Source: Dermatemys mawii (taxonomy: Eukaryota > Chordata > Testudines > Dermatemydidae). Taken from it: a stretch of 64,000 nucleotides of DNA. This document shows, in pieces, positions 55,801 to 64,000 of this stretch. The stretch lies in the NCBI GenBank assembly GCA_007922305.1, contig ML677387.1:1966242-2030241 (forward strand), given 5' to 3'. Position 1 is the stretch's first letter, and the number at the start of each line of letters is the position of its first letter. Position numbers and translations under genes: made by a program. The notes beneath the pieces are model-generated. The model was not told the DNA's origin. It ran no database searches and saw only the letters and a list, made by a program, of their open reading frames with translations.

Positions 55801-58800
55801 CCAGACAAGACTTTGTAAATCCAGTAACACGCTTCTTACTTTCTTGGAGCTGCTGCAAACACCGGGTGTGACAGATCGATCCAATGACAGAGCCTAGATC
55901 ACTGCAAATAGCAATTCCATTTCCTTTCCTCCTTCTACACTTTGTATTGAAGTCCTGTGGCTTTGGCACTCATCAGGGCTGGAGAGATGCCACGGCACAG
56001 TGAAGATTAAACCAGTGTCATCATGCCAGAATGTTCCAAATTGTGAAGCAAACACAACAGGAATATGCTACTCAATCTCCATCTCTTTGTGTGAGGCATA
56101 TATGTGCCCCATGCTTCTTTCCTTCTAGGCAGAGATCATAAAGTGTTCCCCATGCTTGCAACCTGTAGCCAGCTGTGTTGCAAAATAAGCTAATTTCACA
56201 TCCCTTCACCTGGCCAGGAGGGCTAAGCAGCCAGCATGGGACTGGAAATGTATGTGTGTTTAGTTTGGGAGTGAACTTCTTATTGCTCTTGTTCTGATTT
56301 CAGTGCCACTAAATAGTGATGTCCTTGATTGCTGGTTCTGTAGAGCAGTAGGTATCATTTCAGGTCATTCCAGGTTAGTAATACCTTGCCATACAAATCT
56401 GTGCCAGACAAATTGTTCTGACCCCCAAATGACAGGCACGATCCTTTCCTAAATGGAAACAGACATGGGATCTGAGCTGGGGCTTGTTTTTTGGGGTTTT
56501 TTAACATTGTGTTTCCATGGCGATGTCACTTTTGTAGGGAAGGCAGCAGTCCCAGTGCGGAATGGAAAGAAATAGGCAGATTCCAAAACTAAGCCCCAGA
56601 TACAAGGAGCATCTTTAATGTAAACATGACTCAGACGCCGGCAGAACAAAACAGGTGCAACGGAGGCAGAGCAGATTAGACGAACAAAGGGAAGATTTAT
56701 GCTGGACTAGCTGGAAAGGACTTTCTGACAGTGAGCTCTCTTAAGAGGTAGGATGATCTGGTAAGGGGAGTGTTGGAAATCTGATTACGGGAGAGTTGTT
56801 AACTATGCTGTTTGACCTGATCCTGCATTTTCTGATGCTGGGCCGGACTAGTGATGTCCCAATAAAGCTTCCCCATCTTGAATTTCTGTAACTCTATTCT
56901 TTGCCTTTAGGGTTGAGCTGTTCTTCCATGTCAAAGGAGAATCTAAACAGAAGGAGCTGCAGCATTCATAACCTCCTTTATAACTGCACACTTAGGGCTA
57001 CATGTTCAGGGAGACCAGCTTCTAACTACTCCATTTCCTTCCCTAAAGCAGCATTAGTGAATGATTTTACGGTACATTGCAAGGTACAGAATGGCACCGC
57101 TCGCTTGGAATGGAAAATGTCATTACTGAAAATATCTCTCTGTCTCTGTCTGTCATCTTAGATGTTTCTCAAGCTCCCATCACCGTAAGTCTTCTTGGCT
57201 GCATATTATTTATCAGCTAAGGCCTGATTCACCACTCTTATACATGTTTCATGCCAGTGTTACTTCGCTAACTCCAAATGAGTCATGCCAGGGTGAAGCT
57301 AATGGAGTAGTGAATCAGGCTCATATTATTCAATCAAACCAGGCCTCTGTGTTAATTTTCCTCTATCCAGTCTTTGGAGTTTGTGCACTTTCCCAGGAAT
57401 TATGAAACCGGTCAGTACCCTTAAGTCCAAAGGTTTGATAAGGAAATCTTGGTGGATCAGAAGGATTTAGCTAAAACACTTAGCTGCCCTTTTCAAAGGG
57501 ACTCTTTCAGATTCTCCTGTGTGCAAAGAGGCAGCACAAAGCCATTCACTACCCCAGATCCACATGAATTCTCAAACTAAGTAGGATTTAGGTAGTGCAC
57601 CGCCTTTGTGCTGGCTCTCTGCATGGCAGGGAGTTGAGGAATTTCACACCCTTACATCTCTAAAGAGAAACCAGTCATATTGTAGCCAACAGCATCCAGA
57701 ACGAAATGGCCTTAAAATATTTACTCTGTGAGTGGGGCAAGTCACAGAACCTTCAACTGTTGTGTCAAAGCATCACCTTTGCCAATGCAATGGTCAAGTC
57801 CCGTTCACACTAGAATTAAAGAATTCCCTTGCACCTCTGAGAAGGGAATCAGGAATAAGGCTCTGATACTGCAGAGACAGGCTTGTGCGTCATCTCACTG
57901 AGCTACTCCTGAGTCAAGTGAAGCGGGAGCACACATCTCTGATAAGCCTAGGCCTAGGCTGGGTTTAGCTCTGTATATGGCGGTCCCACCAGTTTGATAG
58001 CACAGATTGATCAGAGTCCTGGCTTTGGGAGGTTCATGTGGCAGATGAGAGCCTGCTTTCCTGTCTAGACAAAATAAATGATAAATTATAAAAAATATTC
58101 TGTATCCATCAGATGTAGGTTTATTGTCAGAGAAATCAATTCAATTGCTATGCAAGCTGCTTCTGCTGAGGGCTTGTTTAATTTCAGATGCTCCTTCCCA
58201 GTCCCTATTTTCCATTATAATCTTGAAAGTTTTGCGCAGTCTAGAAATAAAATACAAGTAAAGGGATAAGAAAATCATAATAAAAATATAAATAATTTGA
58301 ATAATAATCTAATTGGGGCATTTATTACTAGGTGGAATATAGGCTGGCACACAGGTAGATAATTTCAACCAAAATTCTCTCTGGCCCTGGCACAAGACAC
58401 CGCATAACCATGTGCTGAACTCTGAGCATGGGCTTAAGTCTCACTGACTTCAGTAGGACTTAAGCACATGTTTAAAGTTCAGCACAAGCTTAAGGGCTGT
58501 CCTGAATGGAGATGCTTTCCTGAATGTGAATGTCAATCAGTGACATAGGTTCAAACATCAAGGTGAAGAGTGAGGAACGGGTATCTACACAGACAGACAG
58601 TCAGAGGGTTGGGGGGAGAGCTGAGTGTGAGTTAGTGCTGAATGTAGAACACCCAGTATGTGAAGAGTGCTACATAAAACCACATTTTATTCACTTAAAA
58701 TGGTTACAGGAGGCTCAGCTCTTACAAGTCTTTGATCATAAAAAATAGCGAGGAAATGAGTTCAATGCACATAGTGAAGGAGGAGAAAAGAGATTAATTA

Positions 58801-60061
58801 GGCGATTTTTTTTGTTTTAGTCTTTTTAAAAATGTTGCCTGAAGCACCCCAGTATGATTCAGAGTAACTGTATACAAAGGGCTGCTTGAGTGGTTGATCA
58901 GGAGCATTCTGATAGGCCGAGTGTTTCTGGAGACAACTGAAGGCACCTGCTGTTTAACACAAGGCCTCAGGATGGGGAAAAGAAAAGCCTCTATTATTTC
59001 ATTCTTCCACAATAAAAGCTGTTCCTAGGGGTTAATTCTGTGGCTGCGCCTCTGCTGGGATAATTACAGCTCTTAGGGACTAAAGGCTTTTCTGTGCTGG
59101 AAGGGTATCATTTCCTGCTGATTTGGCACCTCATGTCAGGCCTTTGTGCTTAATGTAATGCAATAGAAATGTAACACGAATGAAAGAAGAGAAAGCAACC
59201 ATTAAATGTTTGACTAACTAGAAAATGACAGCTTTGGAACTGAGGGGAAAAACCTCTTTTGTGGCTTTTGTGCTCAGCCCTGGAATTTGCTGCTGCTGCT
59301 TAGGTGACTGCTGATGATTCCCCTTGGCTATGTGGAGTTTTATTGATTAAGCCTTAAGGAATACCAGAGAGAGCAGCAGCAGGAGCTGTGACTCACCCAC
59401 GCTCATTCCCTCTCCCTCTCTTTCCAGGTACTATGCCACGGTGCACCCACTGAAGAAGCGCATCTCGGTCACCACCTGTGTGTATGTGGTGGGTGGAATC
59501 TGGTTGCTGTCCTGTGCACTGGTGGCCCCCGCCATCGTCCACACGTATCACGTGGAGTTCCAGAAGGAAGGCTTTGCCATCTGCGAGGAGTTCTGGATGG
59601 AGGAGGAGAAAGAGCGTCTGGCCTATGCCTACAGCACCCTGATCATCACCTACATCCTGCCCCTCTCGGCTGTCTCCCTCTCATACATCTGCATCACAGT
59701 CAAGCTGAAGAACCGTGTGGTGCCTGGTCACCCAACGCAAAGCCAGGCAGAGTTTGACCGGGTGAGGAAGAGGAAGATCTTCCGTCTCATCGTGCTGGTG
59801 GTGGCTGCCTTTGGGATCTGCTGGCTCCCCATCCATGTCTTCAACATCATTCGTGACATAGACATCAATCTCATCAACAAGGACTACTTCCTGCTCATCC
59901 AGCTGCTCTGCCACTGGTTTGCCATGAGCTCCTCCTGCTGCAACCCCTTCCTCTATGCCTGGCTGCATGACCGCTTCCACAGCGAGCTGAAGAAGATGTT
60001 CACCTTCAAGCAGAAAATCATCCCCACCAATAACTGCGTAGCTGTGAGCGTGATGCTCTGA
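46841..60061 (+). CDS. PRLHR2: Prolactin-releasing peptide receptor-like GPCR (two coding exons)
   Basis: The coding exons, 46841-47259 and 59428-60061, splice in phase 2 to a 350-residue class A receptor. The N-terminus has three N-glycosylation sequons (Asn13, Asn23, Asn26). TM1 carries [12 protein letters not shown]2 [10 protein letters not shown] and TM3 ends [11 protein letters not shown]; the intron splits the arginine codon of [11 protein letters not shown] marks TM6 and [14 protein letters not shown]7. Blocks such as [24 protein letters not shown] and [17 protein letters not shown] match the PRLHR/GPR10 family closely. Ligands of that family are C-terminally amidated RF peptides and coupling is through G proteins at the plasma membrane. 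The tail ends SVML, a hydrophobic PDZ-ligand type, as the SVVI of PRLHR does. The coding intron and sequence differences favour the PRLHR2 paralog over PRLHR1. Family membership is firm, the paralog number less so. Confidence 0.88.
48919..50157 (+). CDS. Harbinger transposase (HARBI1-like DDE nuclease)
   Basis: An open frame extends from 48712. The ATG at 48919, giving [10 protein letters not shown] and 412 residues, is the likely start, because the upstream 69 codons include terminal-repeat-proximal sequence. It is the DDE superfamily 4 transposase that cuts and reinserts the element, related to the domesticated HARBI1. Visible catalytic blocks are [11 protein letters not shown] (first Asp), the [17 protein letters not shown] region (second Asp) and [14 protein letters not shown] (Glu). 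A helix-turn-helix-like segment ([19 protein letters not shown]) precedes them. An N-terminal acidic stretch ([11 protein letters not shown]) is present. No stop or frameshift interrupts it, so it may be recently active. AATAAA follows at 50245-50250. Confidence 0.9.
   Translation: MNPELLWNMLTTVASTSLCAVELILDMQDDSDESEDEIEAVNAFDTKLLVSLMDMLTAVERRFWARETSTEWWDRIVMQVWDDKQWLQNFRMRKATFMGLCAELAPALRRKDTRLRAALPVEKRVAIAIWKLATPDSYRLVANQFGVGRSTVGVVLMQVCRAINRILLRKIVTLGDVHDVAGFEEMGFPNCGGAIDGTHIPILEPAHLADEYVNPKGYFSMVLQALVDHRGRFTDINAGWSGKVHDARIFRNTGLFTKLQAGTFFPDQRIPVGEVEMPIVILGNPTYPLIPWLMKPYTGSLDSSQERFNYRLSRCRMTVECAFGHLKARWHCLYGRLDLAKGSISAIISACCALHNLCERKGEGFTQAWSSEVQRLETTYAQPESRVLRGDQRKAVRIREALREHFEAESQF
50245..50284. 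terminator. Convergent poly(A) signals of the Harbinger genes
   Basis: AATAAA at 50245-50250 serves the transposase on the + strand. On the - strand AATAAA occurs twice (complements at 50259-50264 and 50279-50284), about 90 bp after the Myb gene stop. The two transcripts therefore end within 40 bp of each other. Confidence 0.65.
50374..52398 (-). CDS. Harbinger Myb/SANT-like DNA-binding protein (two exons)
   Basis: Exon 1 runs 52398-51858 and exon 2 runs 50942-50374. The donor GGAG|GTAAAG and acceptor TTTTATTTTAG|AA join in phase 1 to give 369 residues. Residues about 10-100 form a trihelix Myb/SANT-like domain ([20 protein letters not shown], then [20 protein letters not shown]). An acidic linker follows, then [16 protein letters not shown], a basic and coiled-coil region rich in Gln, and a Pro/Tyr-rich end. 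In Harbinger elements the Myb-like partner carries the transposase to the nucleus and binds the element ends. ATG codons at 52422 and 52398 compete for the start; MPPRNRR at 52398 agrees with related proteins. The intron contains ORF3 on the other strand. Confidence 0.8.
51292..51594 (+). CDS. Harbinger ORF3, small protein nested antisense in the Myb intron
   Basis: A frame opens directly after an acceptor-like sequence (cattctccgtag) at 51291; its first ATG is at 51310. It ends [20 protein letters not shown] followed by [11 protein letters not shown] and TAG. The older copy at 33640-33469 ends at the same stop with TFEEITDADYRDV, and in the shared core three of the codon changes are silent. 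This suggests selection on a protein. The family and function are unknown to me. It may be a terminal exon whose upstream exon lies between 50160 and 51280, or an independent short gene. It has no transmembrane segment or known domain. Confidence 0.45.
   Translation: MLVLEDMSLLRVTEEQREGILMRCGFRPGPYAACLCAAMLPPPIVAQWWGLVTVTGTGATLALPGNLRRRIASALIETFEEITDDDYREVIDYINALFHM
51606..51950. repeat. 198-bp tandem duplication across the Myb exon 1 donor
   Basis: Two units (about 51606-51755 and 51804-51950) share text such as 'aaaagcagctttacctccgc' and are offset by 198 bp. Both include the GGAG|GTAAAG donor of the - strand Myb gene. The distal donor would also be in phase, but a stop at 51730-51732 lies before it, so only the proximal donor gives a long protein. 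Confidence 0.6.
52654..52861. repeat. hAT-like MITE inserted in the Harbinger element
   Basis: The 208-bp element has inverted ends GCAGGCCTGCACAAC and GTTGTGCAGGCCT. It is flanked by an 8-bp duplication GCTGTAGC at 52646-52653 and 52862-52869. Its GC-rich core carries repeated 'gcggccc' text and no gene. The 8-bp duplication points to the hAT superfamily. Confidence 0.75.
54592..54850. repeat. MITE-like repeat
   Basis: The repeat starts GGGTGTGTCTACACTGCAA, the terminal text of the same broad MITE group as 34584-34857. The right end ('gcgtagatttactct') is only a weak inverse, so the boundary is uncertain. Confidence 0.4.
55595..55718. repeat. Palindromic hAT-like MITE with 8-bp duplication
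   Basis: The ends read TGGGTGACCAGA and, inverted, ATAGGGTGACCAGA. The 8-bp GTGAAAGT flanks the element at 55587-55594 and 55719-55726. The 124-bp interior is non-coding. It belongs to the GGGTGACC family also seen at 346-733. Confidence 0.75.
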
Positions 60062-60651
60062 GGCCTGGAACCTGGGTTCTCTGCTTTCTGATGGTCTTGT
60101 ATTCCTCTCACCCTTTGTATCCCAAACTGACACACACAAGAATCAGCACACCCACCTCCTGAAATTCAAGCTTCTCGCTGGTGGAAGACTGTGACTATTT
60201 AAGTGTTTAACAGCAGCCAACCACATTGCATGAGAGTTCCAGGACATGAAGTGAAGGATGCTGTATTTCACCGCAATTGCAATGAGAGTTTGGGGTTTTA
60301 AATTACAGAAGTAGAATGTGCCCTAGCTCTTGCAAAAAGTGCCACCAAGTCTTTAATGTGTGCAAATCATGGGGTCCTTGGGTTTCTGCCTCATCTACTC
60401 CAGCAGTATTATGTCCTTTAGAACATAATGAAGCTCAGAACTCACTCAGAGGAAAGAGCACAGGGTATCTCCCATATCTGCATGGTCCCCAGATGTCACC
60501 TGTCCAAGAACTGAACTTTAAGAACCAGAAGTGCTTTTTTACCCAAAGCACAATCAGCCTGGGGAACGCACCATCGCAAGGCATCTTTGACATACAGACC
60601 ATAGCAGATTTCAGAATGAGGATACCCACAACACTAGACAGGACCAAAATA
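60062..60651 (+). other. Probable 3' UTR of the PRLHR2-like gene
   Basis: This is the unique sequence after the TGA stop, up to the CACTG-ended element. No AATAAA is seen here, so the transcript end may lie inside or beyond the inserted element (an AATAAA-containing stretch occurs near 60941). Confidence 0.4.
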
Positions 60652-60990
60652 CACTGGTCTACAATTTTTTAGAAGTCGTCTGTTTCAGAGATAAAATGTG
60701 ATATTTATTATGTATTTTGATGTGCTGAATTCAAATATAACAATTAAAACAACTGATTGGCTACTGTTTCTAAGATATTTAAGTTTTTACATTTTATGCC
60801 TATGTATATTGTGTAGATAGTAGAGTTTTAATCATAAATTGTAAACCTAGGTCTTTTCATGTGTTTATGGTTGCTTTACATGATAATATTTCACCTGTCC
60901 TGTTTATGTAACACTTTAAAAGTCAGCAAAAGGGTTATATAAATAAAATGTATTATGAAACAAAAGGCAAAAAACTATTATGTACATACT

Positions 60991-63352
60991 TTAGTCCTCT
61001 TCAGTGTCTACTCGGCGCTTCTTGGCTTGTCTCTTGTATTCATTAAATGGAGCATCTCTTGTCACTGTCCAGCAATAGTCTGCAAGCATTGATGGGCTCC
61101 ATTTGCCCTGATAGTGTTTCTCCATTGCTGCAATGTCCTGGTGAAATCGCTCACCGTGCTCATCGCTCACTGCTCTGCAGTTCGGTGGAAAAAAATCTAG
61201 ATGAGAGTGCAAAAAATGTATCTTTAGTGACATGTTGCAACCAAGGCTCTTGTACGCTGTGACAAAGCTCCAAGTCTGTACTTGTGGGTCCTGCGCTTCC
61301 TGGCAGATTTAGGGGCCTCAGAAACTCATCTAGGCCCCAGAGTGACCTCCCTTTCTCAGTATAATTGGCAAGAGTCACCACCTAGTGAGTTGCCTTCATC
61401 ACAGGCCAGTATGGAAGATGGAAAAAGGGGGGAGCCCGGGCCCGCCCTCTACTCCGGACTCCAGCCCAGGGACCCTAATAGTATCAGCTAAGATGGCTGA
61501 CCTTTTATCCACAAAACACAATACAATTCCCTGGGCTACTTCCCCACAGCAGTCTCTGCTTCTTCAAACTCCACTTCACCCTTACCTCAGGGCCTCCTTC
61601 CTTCTGTATGATATGTTGTCCACCACACAGTCTCACCAACAGCATAACTTCCTTCCACAGCTCCTGACACCCACACCCACCTGACTAACTGGGAGGTTTT
61701 TATCTGGTTTCAGCCAGTCCCTGATTGGCTTCAGGTGTCCCAATTAGGCTAGCTGTTTCTACTCCTTTCTAGAAGGTTCTTAATTGGCCCCAGGTGTCTT
61801 GACTGGCCTGGAGTAGCCTTTGTTTGGCTATCCAGGGAACAGAGACCTGCACATCCTGAGGCTGATATACCTGCCTTCCAGCACTCTCCTATACCCTTCT
61901 GGTCTGACTCCGTCACAACGCCTCGAGGAGGTTTTCCACCAACAACCTGTAGTCTGCCTTGTTGTTTCCGAGAAAATGTATTGCCACTGACTGGAAGGCT
62001 TTCCATGCCGTCTTTTCTTTGCCATGCAGTGCATGGTCAAATGCATCATCTCGAAGAAGTTCACGAATCTGAGGACCAACAAAAACACCTTCCTTTATCT
62101 TAGCTTCACTTAACCTTGGAAATTTTCCACGGAGGTATTTGAAAGCTGCTTGTGTTTTGTCAATGGCCTTGACAAAGTTCTTCATCAGACCCAGCTTGAT
62201 GTGTAAGGGTGGTAACAAAATCTTCCTTGATTCAACAAGTGGTGGATGCTGAACACTTTTCCTCCCAGGCTCCAATGACTGTCGGAGTGGCCAGTCTTTC
62301 TTGATGTAGTGGGAATCTCTTGCACGACTATCCCATTCGCAGAGAAAACAGCAGTACTTTGTGTATCCAGTCTGCAGACCAAGCAAAACAGCAACAACCT
62401 TCAAATCGCCACAAAGCTGCCACTGATGTCGGTCATAGTTTATACACCTCAAAAGTTGTTTCATGTTGTCATAGGTTTCCTTCATATGGACTGCATGACC
62501 AACTGGAATTGATGGCAAAACATTGCCATTATGCAGCAAAACAGCTTTAAGACTCGTCTTCGATGAATCAATGAAGAGTATCCACTCATCTGGATCGTAA
62601 ACGATGTTGAAGGCTGCCATCACACTATCGATGTTGTTGCAGGCTACAAGATCACCTTCCATGAAGAAGAATGGGACAAGATCCTTTTGACGGTCACGGA
62701 ACATGGAAACCCTAACATCACCTGCCAGGAGATTCCACTGCTGTAGTCTGGAGCCCAACAGCTCTGCCTTACTCTTGGGTAGTTCCAAATCCCTGACAAG
62801 GTCATTCAGTTCAGCTTGTGTTATGAGGTGTGGTTCAGAGGAGGAGGATGGGAGAAAATGTGGGTCCTGTGGCATTGATGGTTCTGGACCAGAAGTTTCA
62901 TCCTCTTCTTCTTCCTCATCTGACTCAAGTGAGAATGATTCTAGTGCATCAGGAACCGGCAGTCCTTCTCCGTGGGGTATTGGGCGCATAGCTGATGGAA
63001 TGTTTAGATAATGCACAGTCCACTTTTTCTTCTTTGACACACCTTTCCCAACTGGAGGCACCATGCAGAAGTAACAATTGCTGGTATGATCTGTTGGCTC
63101 TCTCCAAATCATTGGCGCTGCAAAAGGCATAGATTTCCTTTTCCTGTTCAACCCCTGGCGAAGATTTGTTGCACAAGTGTTGCAGCATATGTGTGGGGCC
63201 CACCTCTTGTCCCGATCTCCAATTTTGCAGCCAAAATAAAGGTGATAGGCTTTCTTAACCATAGTGGTTATACTGCGCTTTTGTGATGCAAAAGTCACTT
63301 CATCACAAACATAGCAGAAGTTATCTGCAGTGTTCACACAAGTACGAGGCAT
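60991..63352 (-). pseudogene. Uncharacterised zinc-knuckle transposase-like gene, split by an LTR
   Basis: The - strand frame starts at ATG 63352 and is open for 478 codons to 61918. It resumes at 61257 for about 87 codons to a TAG stop at 60993-60991. The first part has cysteine pairs (CYVC, HICCNTC, CYFC), an acidic linker (SDEEEEEDE), then FIDSSKTSLKAVLLHNGN, LCGDLKVVAVLLG and a second Cys pair in YCCFLCEW. The second part has DEHGERFHQDI. Asp, Asp and Glu in the last three blocks could form a DDE-type centre. I recognise close relatives as repeated genes in many animals but cannot name the family. Without the LTR and one copy of its duplication the frame would be continuous. Confidence 0.6.
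61258..61917. mobile_element. 660-bp solo LTR, copy 2
   Basis: The ends are TGTGACAAAGCTCC and GACTCCGTCACA, flanked by ACGC at 61254-61257 and 61918-61921. The length is identical to that of copy 1 at 32674-33333. The sequence, inverted, differs by only scattered substitutions and compensating single-base indels. It interrupts the transposase-like frame between the Glu-Ala codons and the following Tyr-Lys codons. Confidence 0.8.
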
Positions 63353-63862
63353 CTCTGCTCACTTTGGCTAAACAGAAATGTGTCCCTTTGCAAAATCAAA
63401 CACTGACAAATAAGAGAGCACGACACTGTACGATTTCTAGAGCTGATATAGGGCAATTTGTTCAGCAGAGTGATGTAAGCTTCATTATGATTGCATCATC
63501 CATGACTTCTAGGAATAACATGATGCAATTCATATCATGTATGATGTAATACCAGCTTCAGATTGCATCATTCATTGTTTTGCCTAAAAAGCAAGTACTG
63601 TCCAAACCCAGTCATAGATTTATTCATAGATCCAGTCAAAGATGTATTTTAGTCATTTCTGGTTTAAATTGAGATCCCTTCCCTTTATAACTCACTTATC
63701 CTCCGCCATTCCCATGTCAAGGGTTGTATATACTGACCCAATAGCATATGTTGAAAACTAGAGCCAATCAACAATTTTAAGCATAATTTTTGTTCTCAGT
63801 GACCCAGAATTAGTAAAGTTTGACTACATTTATTTCAGAAGCATTTTGGCTGTAGAGCAGTG

Positions 63863-64000
63863 ATATCAAAGGGTTACACACCATTATGTGTAAGCCAAGC
63901 AATAACTGCAGAGGTCAGGAAGACACTGTACTACATAACTGTCCATTGTGGGGGTTTACACTTTCCTCAGAAGCATCTAGTGTTGTCCACTGTGGCAGAC
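63863..64000. other. Window end, nothing recognised
   Basis: This is the short flank beyond the CACTG-ended element. No feature is visible. Confidence 0.4.

Larger units (their letters stand above)
53043..59427. other. Remainder of the PRLHR2-like intron
   Basis: No exon was recognised here. A MIR-type SINE lies at about 54215-54370 ('gcctgtgcctcagtttcccc'), and MITEs lie at 54592-54850 and 55595-55718. The open frame at 56901-57161 follows an acceptor-like sequence but matches no domain. Confidence 0.4.
60652..63862 (-). mobile_element. CACTG-ended DNA transposon carrying a transposase-like gene
   Basis: The left end is CACTGGTCTACA and the right end, inverted, is CACTGCTCTACA; 11 of 12 bases agree. 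Both ends show GATTGGCT about 105 bp further in. ATA lies immediately outside each end and could be a 3-bp target duplication. CACTG ends and a short duplication recall CACTA/EnSpm-type or Chapaev-type elements. The single gene on the - strand is broken by a solo LTR, so this copy cannot make its protein. The class is inference. Confidence 0.5.

Noticed and set aside
62703..63011. 102-codon + strand frame rich in Ser
   Set aside because: It is antisense to the acidic linker of the transposase-like gene. The Ser runs are complements of Glu/Asp codons.

Overview
The window is vertebrate nuclear DNA from a sauropsid, most likely a turtle. Coding exons are short, split by GT-AG introns and embedded in old interspersed repeats (CR1, MIR-type SINEs, palindromic MITEs, solo LTRs). 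I recognise several repeat families from turtle and crocodilian genomes; that recognition is from memory and was not searched.

Three host genes lie on the + strand. NPM2 (nucleoplasmin 2, a maternal histone chaperone) has five coding exons at 1886-6634 and an unusually short tail. GOT1L1 (aspartate-aminotransferase-like) has nine coding exons at 15456-23263 that splice into an intact 419-residue frame; several aminotransferase active-site residues are replaced. A class A GPCR of the prolactin-releasing-peptide receptor family (PRLHR2-like) has two coding exons at 46841-47259 and 59428-60061, split exactly at the DRY motif by a 12.2-kb intron. In human, NPM2 and GOT1L1 are both on 8p, so the window looks like the sauropsid counterpart of that segment.

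Between NPM2 and GOT1L1, on the - strand, lie degenerate relics of type I interferon genes. One (14157-14610) runs from helix A to the C-terminal end, broken by several frameshifts, and still has an AU-rich 3' region. The other (11281-11489) is an N-terminal part. No host gene was recognised between 23.4 and 46.8 kb. That stretch holds an old Harbinger fragment, solo LTRs, CR1 and another LINE 3' end, MITEs, SINEs and a few AT-rich non-repetitive blocks that could be conserved enhancers.

The most interesting parts are mobile. A nearly intact 4.49-kb PIF/Harbinger element (48549-53039, TTA target duplication) sits in the GPCR intron. It carries a full transposase gene, a convergent two-exon Myb/SANT-like gene, and a third small reading frame nested antisense in the Myb intron. 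The end of that third frame is conserved in the old Harbinger copy near 33.5 kb. Downstream of the GPCR, an element bounded by CACTG termini (60652-63862) encodes a zinc-knuckle, transposase-like protein that I cannot assign to a family with confidence. Its frame is interrupted by a 660-bp solo LTR with a perfect 4-bp target duplication. A near-identical 660-bp solo LTR, in inverted orientation, sits in the old Harbinger fragment at 32674-33333.
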